From Sweltsa coloradensis (Eukaryota; Arthropoda; Insecta; Plecoptera; Chloroperlidae), in NCBI GenBank assembly GCA_024449915.1, contig JAMZAV010003262.1, positions 56,036 through 120,035 of the forward strand: 64,000 bases of DNA. The letters run 5' to 3'. Below, piece by piece: positions 46,717-60,296 of the stretch (its first letter is position 1; each line of letters opens with the position of its first letter). The notes beneath the pieces are model-generated. The model was not told the origin of the DNA. It ran no database searches and saw only the letters and a list, made by a program, of their open reading frames with translations. A program made the position numbers and the translations under genes.

Positions 46717-47270
46717 AAGACAAGAGCCACATAATATATGCGCCAATAGTGTTCATGGCTATAAAAACACTCAATGTTAGACGTTACAACCAAGAAAGTT
46801 TGAAACTCCAATTTAACATTTTAAAGTGACAGTAGGATCTCTGCTGTCTGTTTCTTCCAGTGTTCAACAGTTCAGGTGAAACGTATGTTCATATATTTTT
46901 AGGACATTTATGGTTGTCCTCGACATTGCAAGAAAGATTACAATTTTAGACGACCCTTATAAGTAACACACAAATGGGAGGTAAATGAACAGCTGAGCAA
47001 AATACGAAGTAAGAAAATACTTCAATGTCTATATACAACGCTGGTTACTTTCCTATAGAATTCCTGGTGTAAGAGGCAGGTGAACGTAAGAGAGAGATGA
47101 GTGAGTTATTTTGACATAATTCAAAACTCTCTACCAATAATCAATAAATGACCATAAAAATAAAAATTTCAATTATGTAATCAATAAAATAGTTGGCCAT
47201 TTTCATTGCGGATTTCCTGTTACGGGTATCTAGCCAGAGACCTCCGGAATGGATAACGTATAGTTGATAC
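46717..47270. other. No recognisable feature
   Basis: AT-rich DNA before the ATCTC microsatellite. Nothing supported. Confidence 0.5.
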
Positions 47271-47310
47271 ATCTCATCTCATCTCATCTCATCTCATCTC
47301 ATCTCATCTC
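47271..47310. repeat. (ATCTC)8 microsatellite
   Basis: Eight perfect copies of the pentanucleotide. Confidence 0.95.
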
Positions 47311-50300
47311 TAGCCTCGTCTAGGAGTCATCTTCATAGAATATGATTCCCGGCGATGTTTCGTCCACCGATGCTGACATAATGAAGTTCAGGCGAGGTAA
47401 TCATAGCTGAAACCCAATATAACATCACAAGCTTCTCTGAGCACACGCCATTTAAGATTGTCTGCTAGAGCAGAGAAGCAATCGTTCTGGAAAGAAACCG
47501 GGGTGACGACCCAAACGAATGCAGACAGTTCGCGATGTATTCCCAGACACGTTTGAGACGCAGACATCTAGACAATCTGCGTTGCGAAGTTCCTTATGTT
47601 GTCAATACAACGCCGATATATACGTGGTGTGTTTGCAACGTTGACATATTAGGAGAAACGTAAATCTTGCGTATTGTAATGGCTAAACGTACACATACTA
47701 ACATATACAGTATGACGAAGTGTGGCTCGTTGATATGATGCAGCTGATGGTCTCGGTTTTAACGCCCGGTTTAGAAAGCTTGTTTTCAACTTCTGAAACT
47801 TAACTTATTCAATCAATGTTACATGGTTGTATATACTTCTTACGAATGTATAGTCATCCTTTCAACTAGTTTCATAATATACTTTCTAATGTTCTTTTTT
47901 TAGAAATAGTTTGCTTATGTTGAGCCCCTGGTTGGAATGGCGTTTTTCTGGTATAAAATTACTAATGCATTTTAAATTCAAAGAAAGCCATGCCAATATA
48001 TTTTAAAATGCATTTTACATTATTATAATATATAGCACGCACTGTTCCGATATTGGTTGGTTGGTTTGTGGGTTGGTTATTTCTAAAATGTAATTCCGAA
48101 ACCCGTGACATCATAAACGCCATCTACTTCGCTCAGCAAGTGAATCTTGAAAACAATGGCCACCGTGACGAACAGCTAATTATTGTTGGCACCGCACCGA
48201 GTTTGATTAAAATGCAATCTCTCTGAATCGTCTGGTTATTATACTCGGACTTGGTATCGCGAACGCAAACTTTTCCTAGACCTCCCAGCAAGAAGTTTGC
48301 CGTAGCAGCGAATGAATGGATTTCAGCGTTCAACCAAACGGCAAATTACCTCTCCTCACATTTTCAAGCTACACTAGCCGGACATGGCTACTTGGTCAAA
48401 GCTATTCAACTATCAGCAATACTGGTGGAAAGTAATGTTGGCAAATGTTCATGCACTATTTGCTAACTTTATCTCAACCGTTTTAAATGTAAAGTTTGGT
48501 AACTTTAGCATATTACATTAAAATATCAAGGAAGACTCAAACAAGACAAAATCATTTTCCAAATGGCAGTTTTTCGATAATAATCGTAATAAAGTTATTG
48601 TAATCTATATTACGTGACATTTTTAAAACAATTCATCACTTAATTTCCTTCTGTACTTGGCAGCAATAATTATTATTTAAGCTCTTATGGCCTCACGTTT
48701 ATCCAACTTCTTGTGTTGTTCTACATAGAAATGCAGATTTCATCGTAATGTAAGGATGGAGTAGTAGTAGTAGTTTAGTTATTCTTGATGTAATATAGTA
48801 AACATAATATCAACCTTTATCATTGTCTTCTCTTATCTCTACATCACTGAGATATGTTATTATTTTATTATATACTGGCCAAGTGTGTAGAATTATTAAG
48901 GTAGAAGGCTAAACAAAGCATCTTGCAAGAAGCTGCTTTATACACTCAGTGCTGTGAATGCTCTACAAAGTAATACTCGCTATTTGCCAGACAGAGTACA
49001 GCTGTAACATAGCTCGCTTGTATGTATTCTCAGCCTCCCCCCCCCTACTTCTCTCTCTTCAAGACATTCTATTGTTATGGCTCAACGCAACGCATTGCAG
49101 AGATGGAGTCCCATAACGTATACAAGACATTGCTTTTAGTGTCACAAAACTATAATTTTTAGAACGAATATAATTTTTCTAAAAATTTATGAGACGTGTG
49201 TGAAGATCTCATAACATGAAAACTTTAAGTAAGGTTTTTTGTTGTCTTCGTAGTTTTGTAAAAAAATAGTTGTAGAGTTCGTTTTATAATTACGTTTCTT
49301 TGCTACTTAGATAATAATATGTACTACTTATGATTTGATTTTTTCTACCATGAAACATTAAATTCTCAAGAAATGTTCTTAACAAATAATTTAAAACACA
49401 AATATATACGATTATTTTACAACAACAAGTAAATAATGTGTACAAATAAGTGACTTAAGCACTGCTGCATTTGTCAACTATAAGCAATGTCATAGAGAAA
49501 GTATAACAATAATTTTTAAACACCTTATTTTCACCAATATTTTAATTTCACTCTCTTTGTTCTTCTCTGGCTTATCAACCGATAACTTTCCAGCAGAATT
49601 AAACATACAATTAAGTTAAACTCAATTTTCTATAATATCACAAATCTCTCGATCTAAAATAACAAATAACCAGTGGATCAAGTAGTAATTAATACATTTT
49701 ATGAACAATAAATACTTTTATTTAATGCTATTCATGAAGATGAAACGTAATACATTGTTTTAAATGTCAACTTACATAATAGGTAAATACAATTCTCAAT
49801 TGCACATACATGTTTTGACATAAAACTTGTCAACTGTATTTGCTGCAAATATTATGCATGTATGTATTATACCACAACCCTTTACACCAAAACAATGGAA
49901 ATGTCCTAGACTTGACGGTTTAGTGCAAAAGAAGCCATATGTTTCTTGCTGTACTTGATGCCTTCACCATCTGGAAAATTGCTCTTGTATGACACAGTTA
50001 CTATCTGATCTAGTTAGATACACATTGTTTTGAAAACATACCTCCTTCTTATATGTATACTGTTTGAGTGGCGTTTATTGCATAAAACAAGCAAAACATT
50101 AAATACAGAAGCACTGTTATGAATGTATACGGACATTACATAACCTATTAACGTTAGTTTACTGCGAGGATAACATTTTAAATTAAATTTATGTGAATTT
50201 AATATAAAGGCAACACTTTTTACAGCTTGTATAATGGGAGTTTTTTTATTTAAGAAACAAAAGAATGGCTGAGAGAGCAAAAATGCAAGTTATTGCTGTT

Positions 50301-51519
50301 TTCAGAACTAGAATACTATTGTTTATTTATTTAATTAAATCGCAGTTTGAACAATGAATGAATAATTCGAATAAGTCGTATTCAATTCGAGTTACAGCTA
50401 TAAATGGGATAATGCATTTCATATGTGTTTTTACGAAACATATTTTCTCTTTTTGTTTACAAACGACTATCACTATATATATATATATATTCTGATCGAC
50501 CATTGTTCCGAGTTTGTTACAAGAAAAGACAACTGTCTTTTGATATCTCGGTATTAACATATTTTTAAATTGAAAAGATGAAGCAATTATATCACTTATA
50601 TTGTTCAATTGCAGAACTTAAGTTTTTTTTGTGGGACGAATTTTCTTGGGTTAAAGTGTACAATACCTGGATTATAGTTCATTGCATCTAAATAGCATTC
50701 TAAAATGATAAAGGATACGTTAAAGAGAACATCGAGAGAAAAGCAATTATAACTGCATTCAATTATAAAACGATAAAAGTGGTAATAAAACACTACAGAT
50801 TATGGAATCAAAATAATTCTGAAAGTTCAATTTAATTAAAGCTATTAAATAAAGTTCAATTGTATTGTTCTTTCGTATTATAATTTGTGTCCCAAAAAAA
50901 TTAAGATTGCGATATATATATATATTTAAAAAAAATATTACATTGAATTAGTCTTAGGGTTGGCATATTTGCAAATTATTCAACATCTGCAGCTTTTGAT
51001 ATCGACATCTTATTATTAAATAAAGTCATATTCAGATCACATTGTTTTTCAAATGTTTGTTTCTATGCCAATTCTATGCCATACATGTCATATTTATTTG
51101 TAGTGAGAACGATTTTGACATTTTTAAAAGAACGAGCTCTTAATTTAATATCGTTATATTGTTATAATACTATCCACAAACTTCTTTGAGACGAAACGTC
51201 AAATCATATTCAGCCTTTCTTTATCGCAATTGACCATGTCTTGAACATTTGGTTTTTTATACCCCGAGAAACTTTTTCGGAGTAGTAGGGATAAAGTTGC
51301 AGACTATAGCAAAATGGTAGGATTTATACGGAAGTGGCGAGAGTTAGCCCGTCGCGCTAGCGTGAAATTGGCGCGGAAAAGATGCTTGCAGCACCGAAGA
51401 CTGACGCCCTAATACTCGTTCTAGTTTGAACTGAATCTATCTATGCCTTCAACATGATATTATTATAGAAGTATCTGGGCCACGAGATTGCACGGATCTC
51501 TGTCTTCGAGATAAATCAA
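47311..51519. other. Long quiet stretch
   Basis: Over 4 kb of AT-rich DNA with no recognisable exon, RNA gene or interspersed repeat of the families seen here. Minor simple repeats: GTA near 48763-48775 and AT near 50474-50490 and 50912-50925. A GC-richer patch at 51330-51410 has no supported reading. Confidence 0.5.
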
Positions 51520-51584
51520 AGACAAGATAATCATTCAACTCATGAACCAACATTGGTAATCACATCAAAAATGTTCACACAAAT

Positions 51585-52349
51585 GTGTCACTGTTTGTAA
51601 ACAGTGATGATTTGTCAATGGATGTGTATACAGGTCACGCACCTGTAGCTACCCATCACACGCCGTTATCTTGCTGCCTTGTGCTTCCTGCATTTCCTGG
51701 CCCAGTGAAACACCTACCCAGGGAGATATTTAACTGGAAAAGAGCTAACCTCGGTAGCCTGAAAGTAGCTTTTCAACATTGTAATTGGGCCCTAATGGTT
51801 GCCAGTGATAACGTGAATTCATGTTGTGATGTATTTTATGACTTGTTTTTGAAAGTCATTTGTGATATTGTTCCTAAGGTAAAGGTTAATCCTAATAAAT
51901 ATCCTGTATGGTATGATGGTGACGTGATTGACATGTTGTTATCTAAAAACCGCGCTCATAGAAAATGGAAGAGGAATAAATTGACGTGTGATTACGTTGA
52001 ATTTAGTGTAAAAAGAGCTCAATTTAAGAATATGAAGAAAGTGAAATATAATGAGTACCTAAGCAGCTTTGAGCAGCAGTTTAGTTCAAACTCTGATCCT
52101 AAATGTATTTGGAACTTTATTCGTTACAAAAGAAGAAAAAGTCGAGTTCCTCTAAATGTTCATTATAATGGAGCCACCTCGAGGAATGCTACTGAGGCTT
52201 GTGATATTTTTTCACAACATTTCAAGTCCGTCTTCCAACCTAGAAGTAAGTTACCTAATCCTCCGCCGCTACTACTAGATGGTTCAACTAACTGTTTAGG
52301 AGTGCGACAATTACGAGGATGCAAGTTAAATCAATTATTTGGAACTTAA
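51585..52349 (+). pseudogene. LINE ORF2 fragment: endonuclease end and linker
   Basis: 254 codons. THHTPLSCCL near residues 23-32 is placed like the last endonuclease motif (usually SDHxP), here decayed. PVWYDGDVIDMLLSKNRAHR (about residues 106-125) and CIWNFIRYKRR are typical of the linker between endonuclease and reverse transcriptase. The frame ends in a premature stop before the reverse transcriptase. It starts at a GTG only because the upstream part is broken. Confidence 0.8.
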
Positions 52350-52699
52350 CCTGTGAAAATCTTGGAGTGATAATGGTTCCAGTACTAAAAGTACCAAGCT
52401 TGTGCTGCTGAGTTAGCCGTTCCCTTAACTATTCTGTAACTCGTTGTTGTGGAAAGAACATACCCGTAGAGGTTGGAAATGGGCAAATGTCACACCGTTT
52501 TCAAAGTGGTACTGTAATGGGCTCTAATTATTGGCCGATTTCACTCTTCCAATTTTTTCCAAAAATATGATGATAAGTTCTGCATGTATTATTTTTTCTC
52601 ATGTTAAGCCTTTTATTCCGGATTGTCAATGGATTTATGCAAGTCGACAACATTACCAATTGTTGGTTATTGTAACACAATATCTGAAAATTTAGATCA

Positions 52700-53803
52700 G
52701 GGTCTACAGTTTGATGCCTTTATGCCGCTTTTTCAAAAGCTTTCGATTCTGTGGTCATTATTCTTATCTACAAGCCTGGACAGCTCGGCATATCTGGCTC
52801 AATGATTAAATTATTGTATATTACACTAACGGACTAGAAAAACTGTTGTCATTCAATGGAGCGAGTTTCCGGCTGAAGAGTTACGTCAGGGGTTTTCCTC
52901 AAGGCTCCATTTTGGGGCCTTTGTTGTTCAAATTTTTGTTTATGATTATCCATGTAGAGTTTTTTGCTCCATGTCCTTATGTATGCTGATGACATCAAAC
53001 TGTATGCTGCAGTAAAATCTTTGCAAGACTGTTTACAGCTTCAAGATGCTTTTGTAAGGTTATGTGACTGGTGCTCTTCTTGGAAGTTGAATTTAAATTT
53101 AAAAAAATGTTTTGTTATTACTTTTACGACTAAGAAAAATCGAATTCACTTCAATTATTCTGTCAATAACGATACACTTAATAGGGTGTTTAGTGTAAAT
53201 GATGTAGGTGTTTTGTTAACGTCTGATTTTTCGTTTAATGAACATATTCATACTATTCTGTTAAAAGCTTTCAAGTTACTGGACTTCGTTAAACGAAATT
53301 TTCAGTTTGCCTTCTCTAAAAATACAATTAGACGTATATACTTAGGATTAGTGCGGCTGCAGTTGGAGTATGCAAGTATTATCTGGTCACCACATCACAA
53401 GACAAAAATTGACAGTTTAGAGCGACTCCAGCAGCGGTTTGTTAAATGGTTGTCACATCATAGCGATCCTACATTTGTGTACCACAGAAGGAATTATGAA
53501 CAATTATGTGTGGACTTGCGCTTGCAGTCGCTCTGTGGTAGGAGGCAGACTGCTGATCTCGTGTTTTTAAAAAAGATTTTAACCAATGTGGTCGATTGCC
53601 CAGATGTTTTACAGTTAATTAATTTTAATGTGCCTGTTCGTAGGGAGACTACTTATTTTTTTAGGATTGATTTGTATAAATACTCTTATTTGCCTAGAGT
53701 GCTGACCAATTTTAATAACCTTTCAGGCAGTAGAAATGACTTTGATTTAGATCTTTTTAATGACTCAACTTTTACTTTTAAGAAAAAGTGTTGTTTGTTG
53801 TAG
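52700..53803 (+). pseudogene. LINE ORF2 fragment: reverse transcriptase and C-terminus
   Basis: The motifs lie in three frames: FSKAFDSV (motif A) at 52731-52754, PQGSILGPLLF (motif B) at 52897-52929, and YADD (motif C) at 52982-52993. From 52964 one frame stays open for 279 codons to the natural stop, covering LYAAVKSLQDCLQLQDAF, the thumb-like LVRLQLEYASIIW region and a basic C-terminus KKKCCLL. Compared with a complete element, palm motifs are present but disconnected by frameshifts. Confidence 0.85.
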
Positions 53804-53934
53804 GGCAAATGTGTCTTATATTATATTAACTGTAGGTCCTATGTGTATTTTCTATTTCAGGTTTGTTATGTTGTTGATGTAATGTTGTTTTTATTATATC
53901 CTAGTATTACTGGTTGTAAAAATGTTCTGGGATA

Positions 53935-54024
<90 letters not shown>
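53935..54024. repeat. (AAT)30 microsatellite, LINE tail
   Basis: Thirty perfect copies directly after the LINE 3' untranslated region (TTCTGGGATA). The polytyrosine frame on the minus strand is an artefact. Confidence 0.95.
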
Positions 54025-57000
54025 CTATTCCATAATTTAAACGTGAACTACATTTTTGCCTTTGAAAACTAACCATGTCTACATTTCATAAAATATCGTT
54101 CAGGAGGTAAGAACAAAAAAGAAATAAACGTGTTTCTGTATGGGATATGAAAAAATAGATGTAACAAATTTATCAGTCGTTTTATTGTTGTCGTTCAAGA
54201 GAAAAATTGAAGTACTTTGTTTGACTTTTCCTCGGTTGTATTAAGCCAAACAGCATCTTTTTCTTTATTGACATTTGTTATGAACTGAAAAGGGTTTACG
54301 TGACACTCTTTCCACACGACGAGTGTAACACTTTTCATTAACATCATTCGCCACTTCATTGAAGTTGAGGATTGGTGTTATGACATGAAGTATAATGCGC
54401 TTTATCATACATTGGTATAGCTTGAAGGGTATAAAGGTACTCTTGTGATGGGTGAATGCTTTCAATGATTAAAATGTAATTGTGTATATTCAAAATGTCC
54501 GGAAAATATTTTGAAATTTATGCTTAAAATATGAAATTTCATGGGAAAATGTGTTTGATGAAAGTATTTTCTAACAGTAACGGAAAACCGTATAACTAGT
54601 ATTTTTGTTCGCTGATAATCGTTGTGAACATGAATTGCGTTGGTTAGTTGTATTGACTTGTAACTCTAAAATATGTCGTGTTTGAAATGTCTTTACAAAA
54701 GGTAAAATTAACTTTCATCTACTTTCACCTCTATTCACTTAGATTACTACACGAATACTATTGAATGTCACTTGTTAAATCCTTAGCTAAGCAAGGGTAT
54801 GAAAATACGTGTGCGTGTGCGAGCTAGAATTCGGTTCTCTCCAGTAACGTATAATATCATGTTGAGGTGTGAACGCAAATGAGTAAGTACTCCACTACAG
54901 TAATGAAAACGGAGTAGCTTGAGACTAAGGATTTGCAGGTCTCTTACGAGGAAGGTTAAAGGGATTCACGAGACTAGATTGGTTTGCCCTCATTGGGGGA
55001 GTCTAGACGTATTCAACTACTTTGTCATTGTGCACGTCACCACATTTCTAGTATTTCCAATGTGTATTGTTCATTATATTACATATTATTAGTTTGAATA
55101 TCTCTATGAGTACACACCCGTACACAATTGAATACGAACACCATGGCTGTTATTGCGATCAAATATGATGCAGATGTTTCGAAAAGTCGGCTTAAGCACG
55201 GAAATGCGTTTTCAAAATAGTAGAACTAGATGTTATTGAGTCTTTACAAGGATCAAAATTTACGTGCGAGTTATATATTTTTTGGTAAGCACACACCCAA
55301 TCTTGAACTATTATGAAATATATTGTAAAGCATATTATAGATGTTTGCTACACAACAATGTTTGCCAATACTTTAAGTCAAAATATTTTCAATGTAATAT
55401 ATCAATTTTTAGTTATTCTCGAATGCATTATTTTGCGAAATTAGATTTATTAGTATGTTTTCCGATCCAACAAAACAAAATCCGAAATTTGATGAATGTT
55501 ATTTGAAAGAATAGGATTGTGCCCTACTTATTCCTTTAATATAATGTAATTATCCAATTTAATATCAGTCTACTTTGATTTTAGTTAACATAAAAATAAT
55601 TAAATTAAGAGATTCGAACTAAACTATAATTTATTTAAATAATAATTTCATTCTCACTTAAATATTCCTTATAAACCTTGCTCTATAGGGCACTTAGTTG
55701 GTCGTAAATGTGCAATTGCTTGTACTCAGTACTCTTGCATATTTGAACTAACACTTAGAGTAACCAACAACCTCGGTACTCTCACCGCAATGAAGAGGAA
55801 CTGACTGGGGATTCCCCAAGTTAACATAACACCATCGTGGGATAATAATCATATCATGTAATATTTAACTAGTGTTGTATCCGTCTACTGAATACGATAG
55901 ATAATAATCAAGGAGACACAATAAAAGATGCGTTCAGGTCGATTTTACGAGAATTATGATCTACATTTTGATATTTTAATATTTCCCTGAAAAAGTTATC
56001 AATTTCAGAGTGGTTTCTTCTGGTAGATAGAGATCTAGTAGACCTCATTAAATTGAAGTAATCATCAATTGTTTCATTCACTACCCACAAACAATTTTTA
56101 AATCTTTCGATCTCGTTAACGAAATATTTTTCACCCCCAATTACTAAATACTTAGTGTGTTCTACTCACGATGAAATTGACACGATTTGCAAGTGACCTC
56201 CATCTAGGGGATCTCACAATGTAAAACGCCCAGTCACATTTTAATTTGCTACTTCAGCTCTGATCATTGTGTAGCCGAAACAAATGTGATGACTGTTGAC
56301 TGATGGGTATTCTAGTTGACTTCAGTATCATAAGACAAATCTGTAACGTGCCTTCAAAGAATACATAAACAAAATAATGTTAAAAAATTACCATTACTTT
56401 TGACCTGAGATGACTATACGAATGAAACTGCTCCCTTGTTGTGCTCTAGCGAGTGTGGTGGGTGAAGTTAATCGTCTTGACAAATCTAGTGGCCTGGCAA
56501 TGCCGGTCACATTCGAGTCTTTCCGTCGTAGCACAGAGAGTTTCCTCCCAGTACTTTCCTGCGACCATTTTCTCATTTTCCTAGGAAATACTTTCCTGCA
56601 TTTTGTGACATTCTTAATAAAAGAACAATTCTTAACCATCTTGATTGTTTACTAAACATAAGCTTCTCGTCTCCAAAGTCGTCTACAGGTAGAACATCAC
56701 AAAATAGAGAGTATCTTTTGAGTTTTAAAGTTGCGTTTCACTAAAACTCTTTAAATGCACTGCAAGCCGATATTTTCAAGTACTTCATTGCGTCAAAGCG
56801 TCACAGATATTGCGTCATAGCGTCGTTACTCGTGTGAAACAGACATATGCAACTCAAAACACTGCAGTATGCTAAACCTGCGCTACATACAGATGCAATC
56901 AGGAGGGAAAGCGTCACTCGAAGATGGTTTAGCATAACGTTGAGTAAAAACGCAAAATTCATTCACTAAAGAAGGCGCACTGTCATCTAAGTACTTTCAG

Positions 57001-57576
57001 ACATACGTGCACATAACCACGTGTATGCAAATTAAGTAAAACAGCCTTGAGCATGATTGTCTCTTGCAAAAACTCACGTTATATTTATCATTTATGTATA
57101 TTTTGAACTCTGTTAAACGTGATAATTATTTGAAAAATTGTTCGTAAAATAAACATATATAATACATTGTTATATTTTATTCGTACACTCATCAACTCTT
57201 GTTGTGTTTTACTCTGTTTCCCACCCTCTGATATGGTGTTCAATTTTTATTTTGCTTGAATTGTTTATAAAGCGATATACGACTTAGATGTGTAGTACGT
57301 AACGTTTATTATAATTATTATGAGGTAACTCTTTCTCGGTGGCGTGTAGAAATAAAACCTGAACGGTTTAAACGCTCAATAACACGTCACTTTTATAATG
57401 TTGGGTGCCATTGTCTCATCTTTATGTCAACTATTACTTTTAGTTAATAAAACACACGTTTTGGGGAGTTTGTATACTTACCCTTAGTGCTATCCCTTGA
57501 CAAATAATGCACTGGAACAAAATAAGTTACTCTGTCAGAATACAGTTCGTTTGTGAAAAAAAATGCATGTTCTATA
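54025..57576. other. No gene recognised
   Basis: AT-rich DNA. 56394-56655 is open for 81 codons on both strands and is a little GC-richer (minus reads RPLDLSRRLTSPTTLARAQQ), with no family match. No repeats of the families described here. Confidence 0.4.
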
Positions 57577-58337
57577 CTAGGAAAACGCTTTAGTCCCGCC
57601 GCGTTGATGGATGAGCTTTTTTGTAAGTTTTTAGTGTGCGTAGGACCACTTTTCCTTTGCAAGTGCTTTTTGAATGCATTGTAGGTGATTGTTGTCGAGT
57701 TTCTATTGTTATTTGTTAATTGTTATTATAAACCTAAAAAAACTTATATTAAAACCTTTATTCTATGGATTCTGGCTAACTTTTTCAACTTTTTCTTTCA
57801 AAAGGTACTACATTACCATAACCTTAATGTCCATGTGAAATATGAACGTTGTAGCCTCACCCGTTTGGTCAAAATTGGCCCAAATGTCACGAAAATATTG
57901 CACAAAAAATCGGAAAAATCGTAAAAGTACGTTTATTCTATAGATTCTGGTTAACTTTTTCAACTTTGTTTTTCACAAGGTACTACATCACCATAACTTT
58001 AATGTCCGTGTAAAATACGAACTTTGTAGCCCCACCCGTTTGGTCAGAATCGGCCCAAATGTCGCGAAAATATCGCACTAAAAATCGAAAAAAATCGTAA
58101 AAGTGCGATATTCATGAGAAATGTTTCTTCGATTGTACCCAAAAATGTGGCACGTCTAAGTTCAGAGATTTCGAAGGTCCCCTTCAATTTTCATCAAGAT
58201 CGCTTTTGCCGTTTTCCCGGAATCGTGCGAACAAACAGACAAAAAACAAACAAAAAAACAAAAAACAAAACAAAAAACAACCGAGCTAAATTTTTTGGGG
58301 GGTCAGTGAAATTGAAGTCTTCGCTTCGCTCATCCAA
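57577..58337 (+). mobile_element. Helitron-like non-autonomous element, family D2
   Basis: 5' CTAGGAAAACGCTTTAGTCC with CCGCCGCGTTGATGGATGAGC, 3' CTTCGCTTCGCTCATCCAA. The 5' end is close to D1 while the interior is D2, so it links the two subfamilies. A ~175-bp internal module is tandemly duplicated (start near 57761 and 57936). The core at 58185-58245 is followed by a CAAAAAA tract. The best-preserved D2 copy. Confidence 0.7.
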
Positions 58338-59770
58338 TTATCTGTGAAGAGTGATTTAACAAATAAGGTTGATCGTAATGTATTATTACATTTTAAGTAT
58401 TGGGGCCGATTTCCGCGAGGGATATATAAGTAGTCATACAATTTGAAGTACGAAATACCATCCGAATACCACATTCTGTATTGTATAATTCAGCAGTATA
58501 ACGCTTTGAGTATACTCTGGCATGTTTCACAATCACCCAATCCATGAATCGTTCACTTAAGTGAGGACGTAGTTAAGTAGGTTACTTAGGTAAGATTAGG
58601 TAACTGGAGCGGAAACTTAAAGCGGTAAGTGGTCAAATTTGTCTAAACCAGTACTGACTAAACATCTCTACGGAATTGGAATTCTCCGTAACAACCCGAA
58701 GTGCATTGAGATGTGCAACCAGGTAACAAACCGAGGAAATCGAATTCTCCTAGACGTTTTACTGTAGTAATGAGACATGGGTGGGAAGGGGGGTGGGGGG
58801 TGGGGGTAACCCATAGGTTGCCGTTTATTCGGTTTTACTCCGACTAACAATAGGGAAGTATAAACTCAATAGATCAGGCAACAATGCAACGCCAATATTA
58901 CCTCGGGCATGACTTTGGCACGTGGTGGGAGCTTTTGATTAAGTTTGTTGTTGTTTGAGTGTTTTCAACCGCGTAACTACTGATTTGGTCCCCTCGGACA
59001 CACAATGCATGCGATGATTAATTTATTGTGGGTTAGTATCCTTCAGATTGTTGTCAAGGGTTGATCGAAGGGGGGCATGCCCAAGTCATGACTCGAAATA
59101 GTTTCGAGTACAACCGTTCATTCAAGCACTAAGGCAAACAGTGGAATGTGATCCGCTGAAATGCACACAACTTCATAGAATAAAATAAAAGGCTAGTTAG
59201 TTAGGTTATTGGAATTTCTAACGGTTGCATTGCACTACGAGCGTATTTGTACTGCGATGAGTGCATTCATTTCCCTCGGCTTTAGATTTAACAAAACCAA
59301 GTAACTTGTTATTGTTTTATACGGAGTTGAAATCTTAACTCAAGCTGCAAGAAGGTTGGCAGGGCAACACAAACTGAGATTGAAAAGTTAATATTATTCC
59401 TCAAAAGTAGTCGAGAGAAAGGTGATAAATTCATTACAACTTTACACTTCTATTTTTATGAATGTTATAGTAATTTGTTAACCGTTTACTTGGTAATGGT
59501 ATGTTTGTAACGATGATTATGAACTACTATGTACATCATCGTAGTTATTTGCATATTTGCATTCCTAAGCATGTTAAGTATGTGTAGTTGATTACTTCAG
59601 GTTCCTACAAATCATACATTTAAAAATGAAAATAATAATTCCAACTGAATTTTTAATTGCAATGAGACAATTCTATTCATACAAACTTAACTCTCAAAAT
59701 CAATCAAATCATTAAATACCCAAACGTGGGATTAATAATTTGTTTCGGAAATTAATTTTTGATTTTATAA
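58338..59770. other. No recognisable feature; G-run
   Basis: GGGTGGGGGGTGGGGG near 58789-58808 is quadruplex-like. Otherwise AT-rich, with nothing supported. Confidence 0.5.
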
Positions 59771-60296
59771 CTAATCCGCTTCGCAAACGCTTTTTTTAGT
59801 CGCGTTGATGGATGACCTTTTTGTAAGTTTTTAGTTTGCTTGGGATCTCTTTACTTTTGCAAGTGCTTTTTGAACGCATTGTAGGTGATTGTTAGTTGTC
59901 AGTTTCTATTGTTACTTGTTAATTGTTATTATACGCCTCAAAACACTTATATATTAAAACCTTTATTTATATGGATTCTGGCAAACCTTTTCAACTTTTT
60001 CTTTCAAAAGGTACTACATCACCATAACCTTAATGTCCATGTAGAATATGAACGTTGTAGGCCCACCCATTTGGTCAAAATCGGCACAAATGTCACGAAA
60101 ATATCTTACTAAAAATCGAAAAAAAATCGTAAAAGTACAATATTCATGACTCATGAGAAATATTTCTTCGATTGTACCCACAAACGTGGCAGGTCTAAGT
60201 TTAAAGATTTTGAAGGTCCCTTCCAATTTTCATCAAGATCGCCTATGCCGTTTGCCCGGTAGAGAGCGAACAAAGAGAGAAAAAACACCCGAGCTA
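59771..60296 (+). mobile_element. Family D2 element, 3' end lost
   Basis: 5' CTAATCCGCTTCGCAAACGC and GCGTTGATGGATGACC, a single internal module and the core region near 60222-60260. It stops in a GAGAGAAAAAACACCCGAGC stretch without the CTTCGCTTCGCTCATCCAA terminus. Confidence 0.65.

Larger units (their letters stand above)
51520..54024 (+). mobile_element. 5'-truncated, frameshifted LINE (Jockey/CR1-like)
   Basis: Order along the plus strand: end of an endonuclease domain, linker, reverse transcriptase, C-terminal region, ~130-bp 3' untranslated region, and an (AAT)30 tail. The 5' part of the endonuclease and any ORF1 are missing, as is usual for LINE insertions. The reading frame changes at least twice across the reverse transcriptase, and stops interrupt 52350-52960, so it is dead. 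The clade call rests on the YADD box and the LEYASIIWSPHHK region, which are typical of Jockey/CR1-type elements. Confidence 0.9.

Noticed and set aside
53894..54076. Polytyrosine frame on the minus strand
   Set aside because: It is a translation of the (AAT)30 LINE tail.
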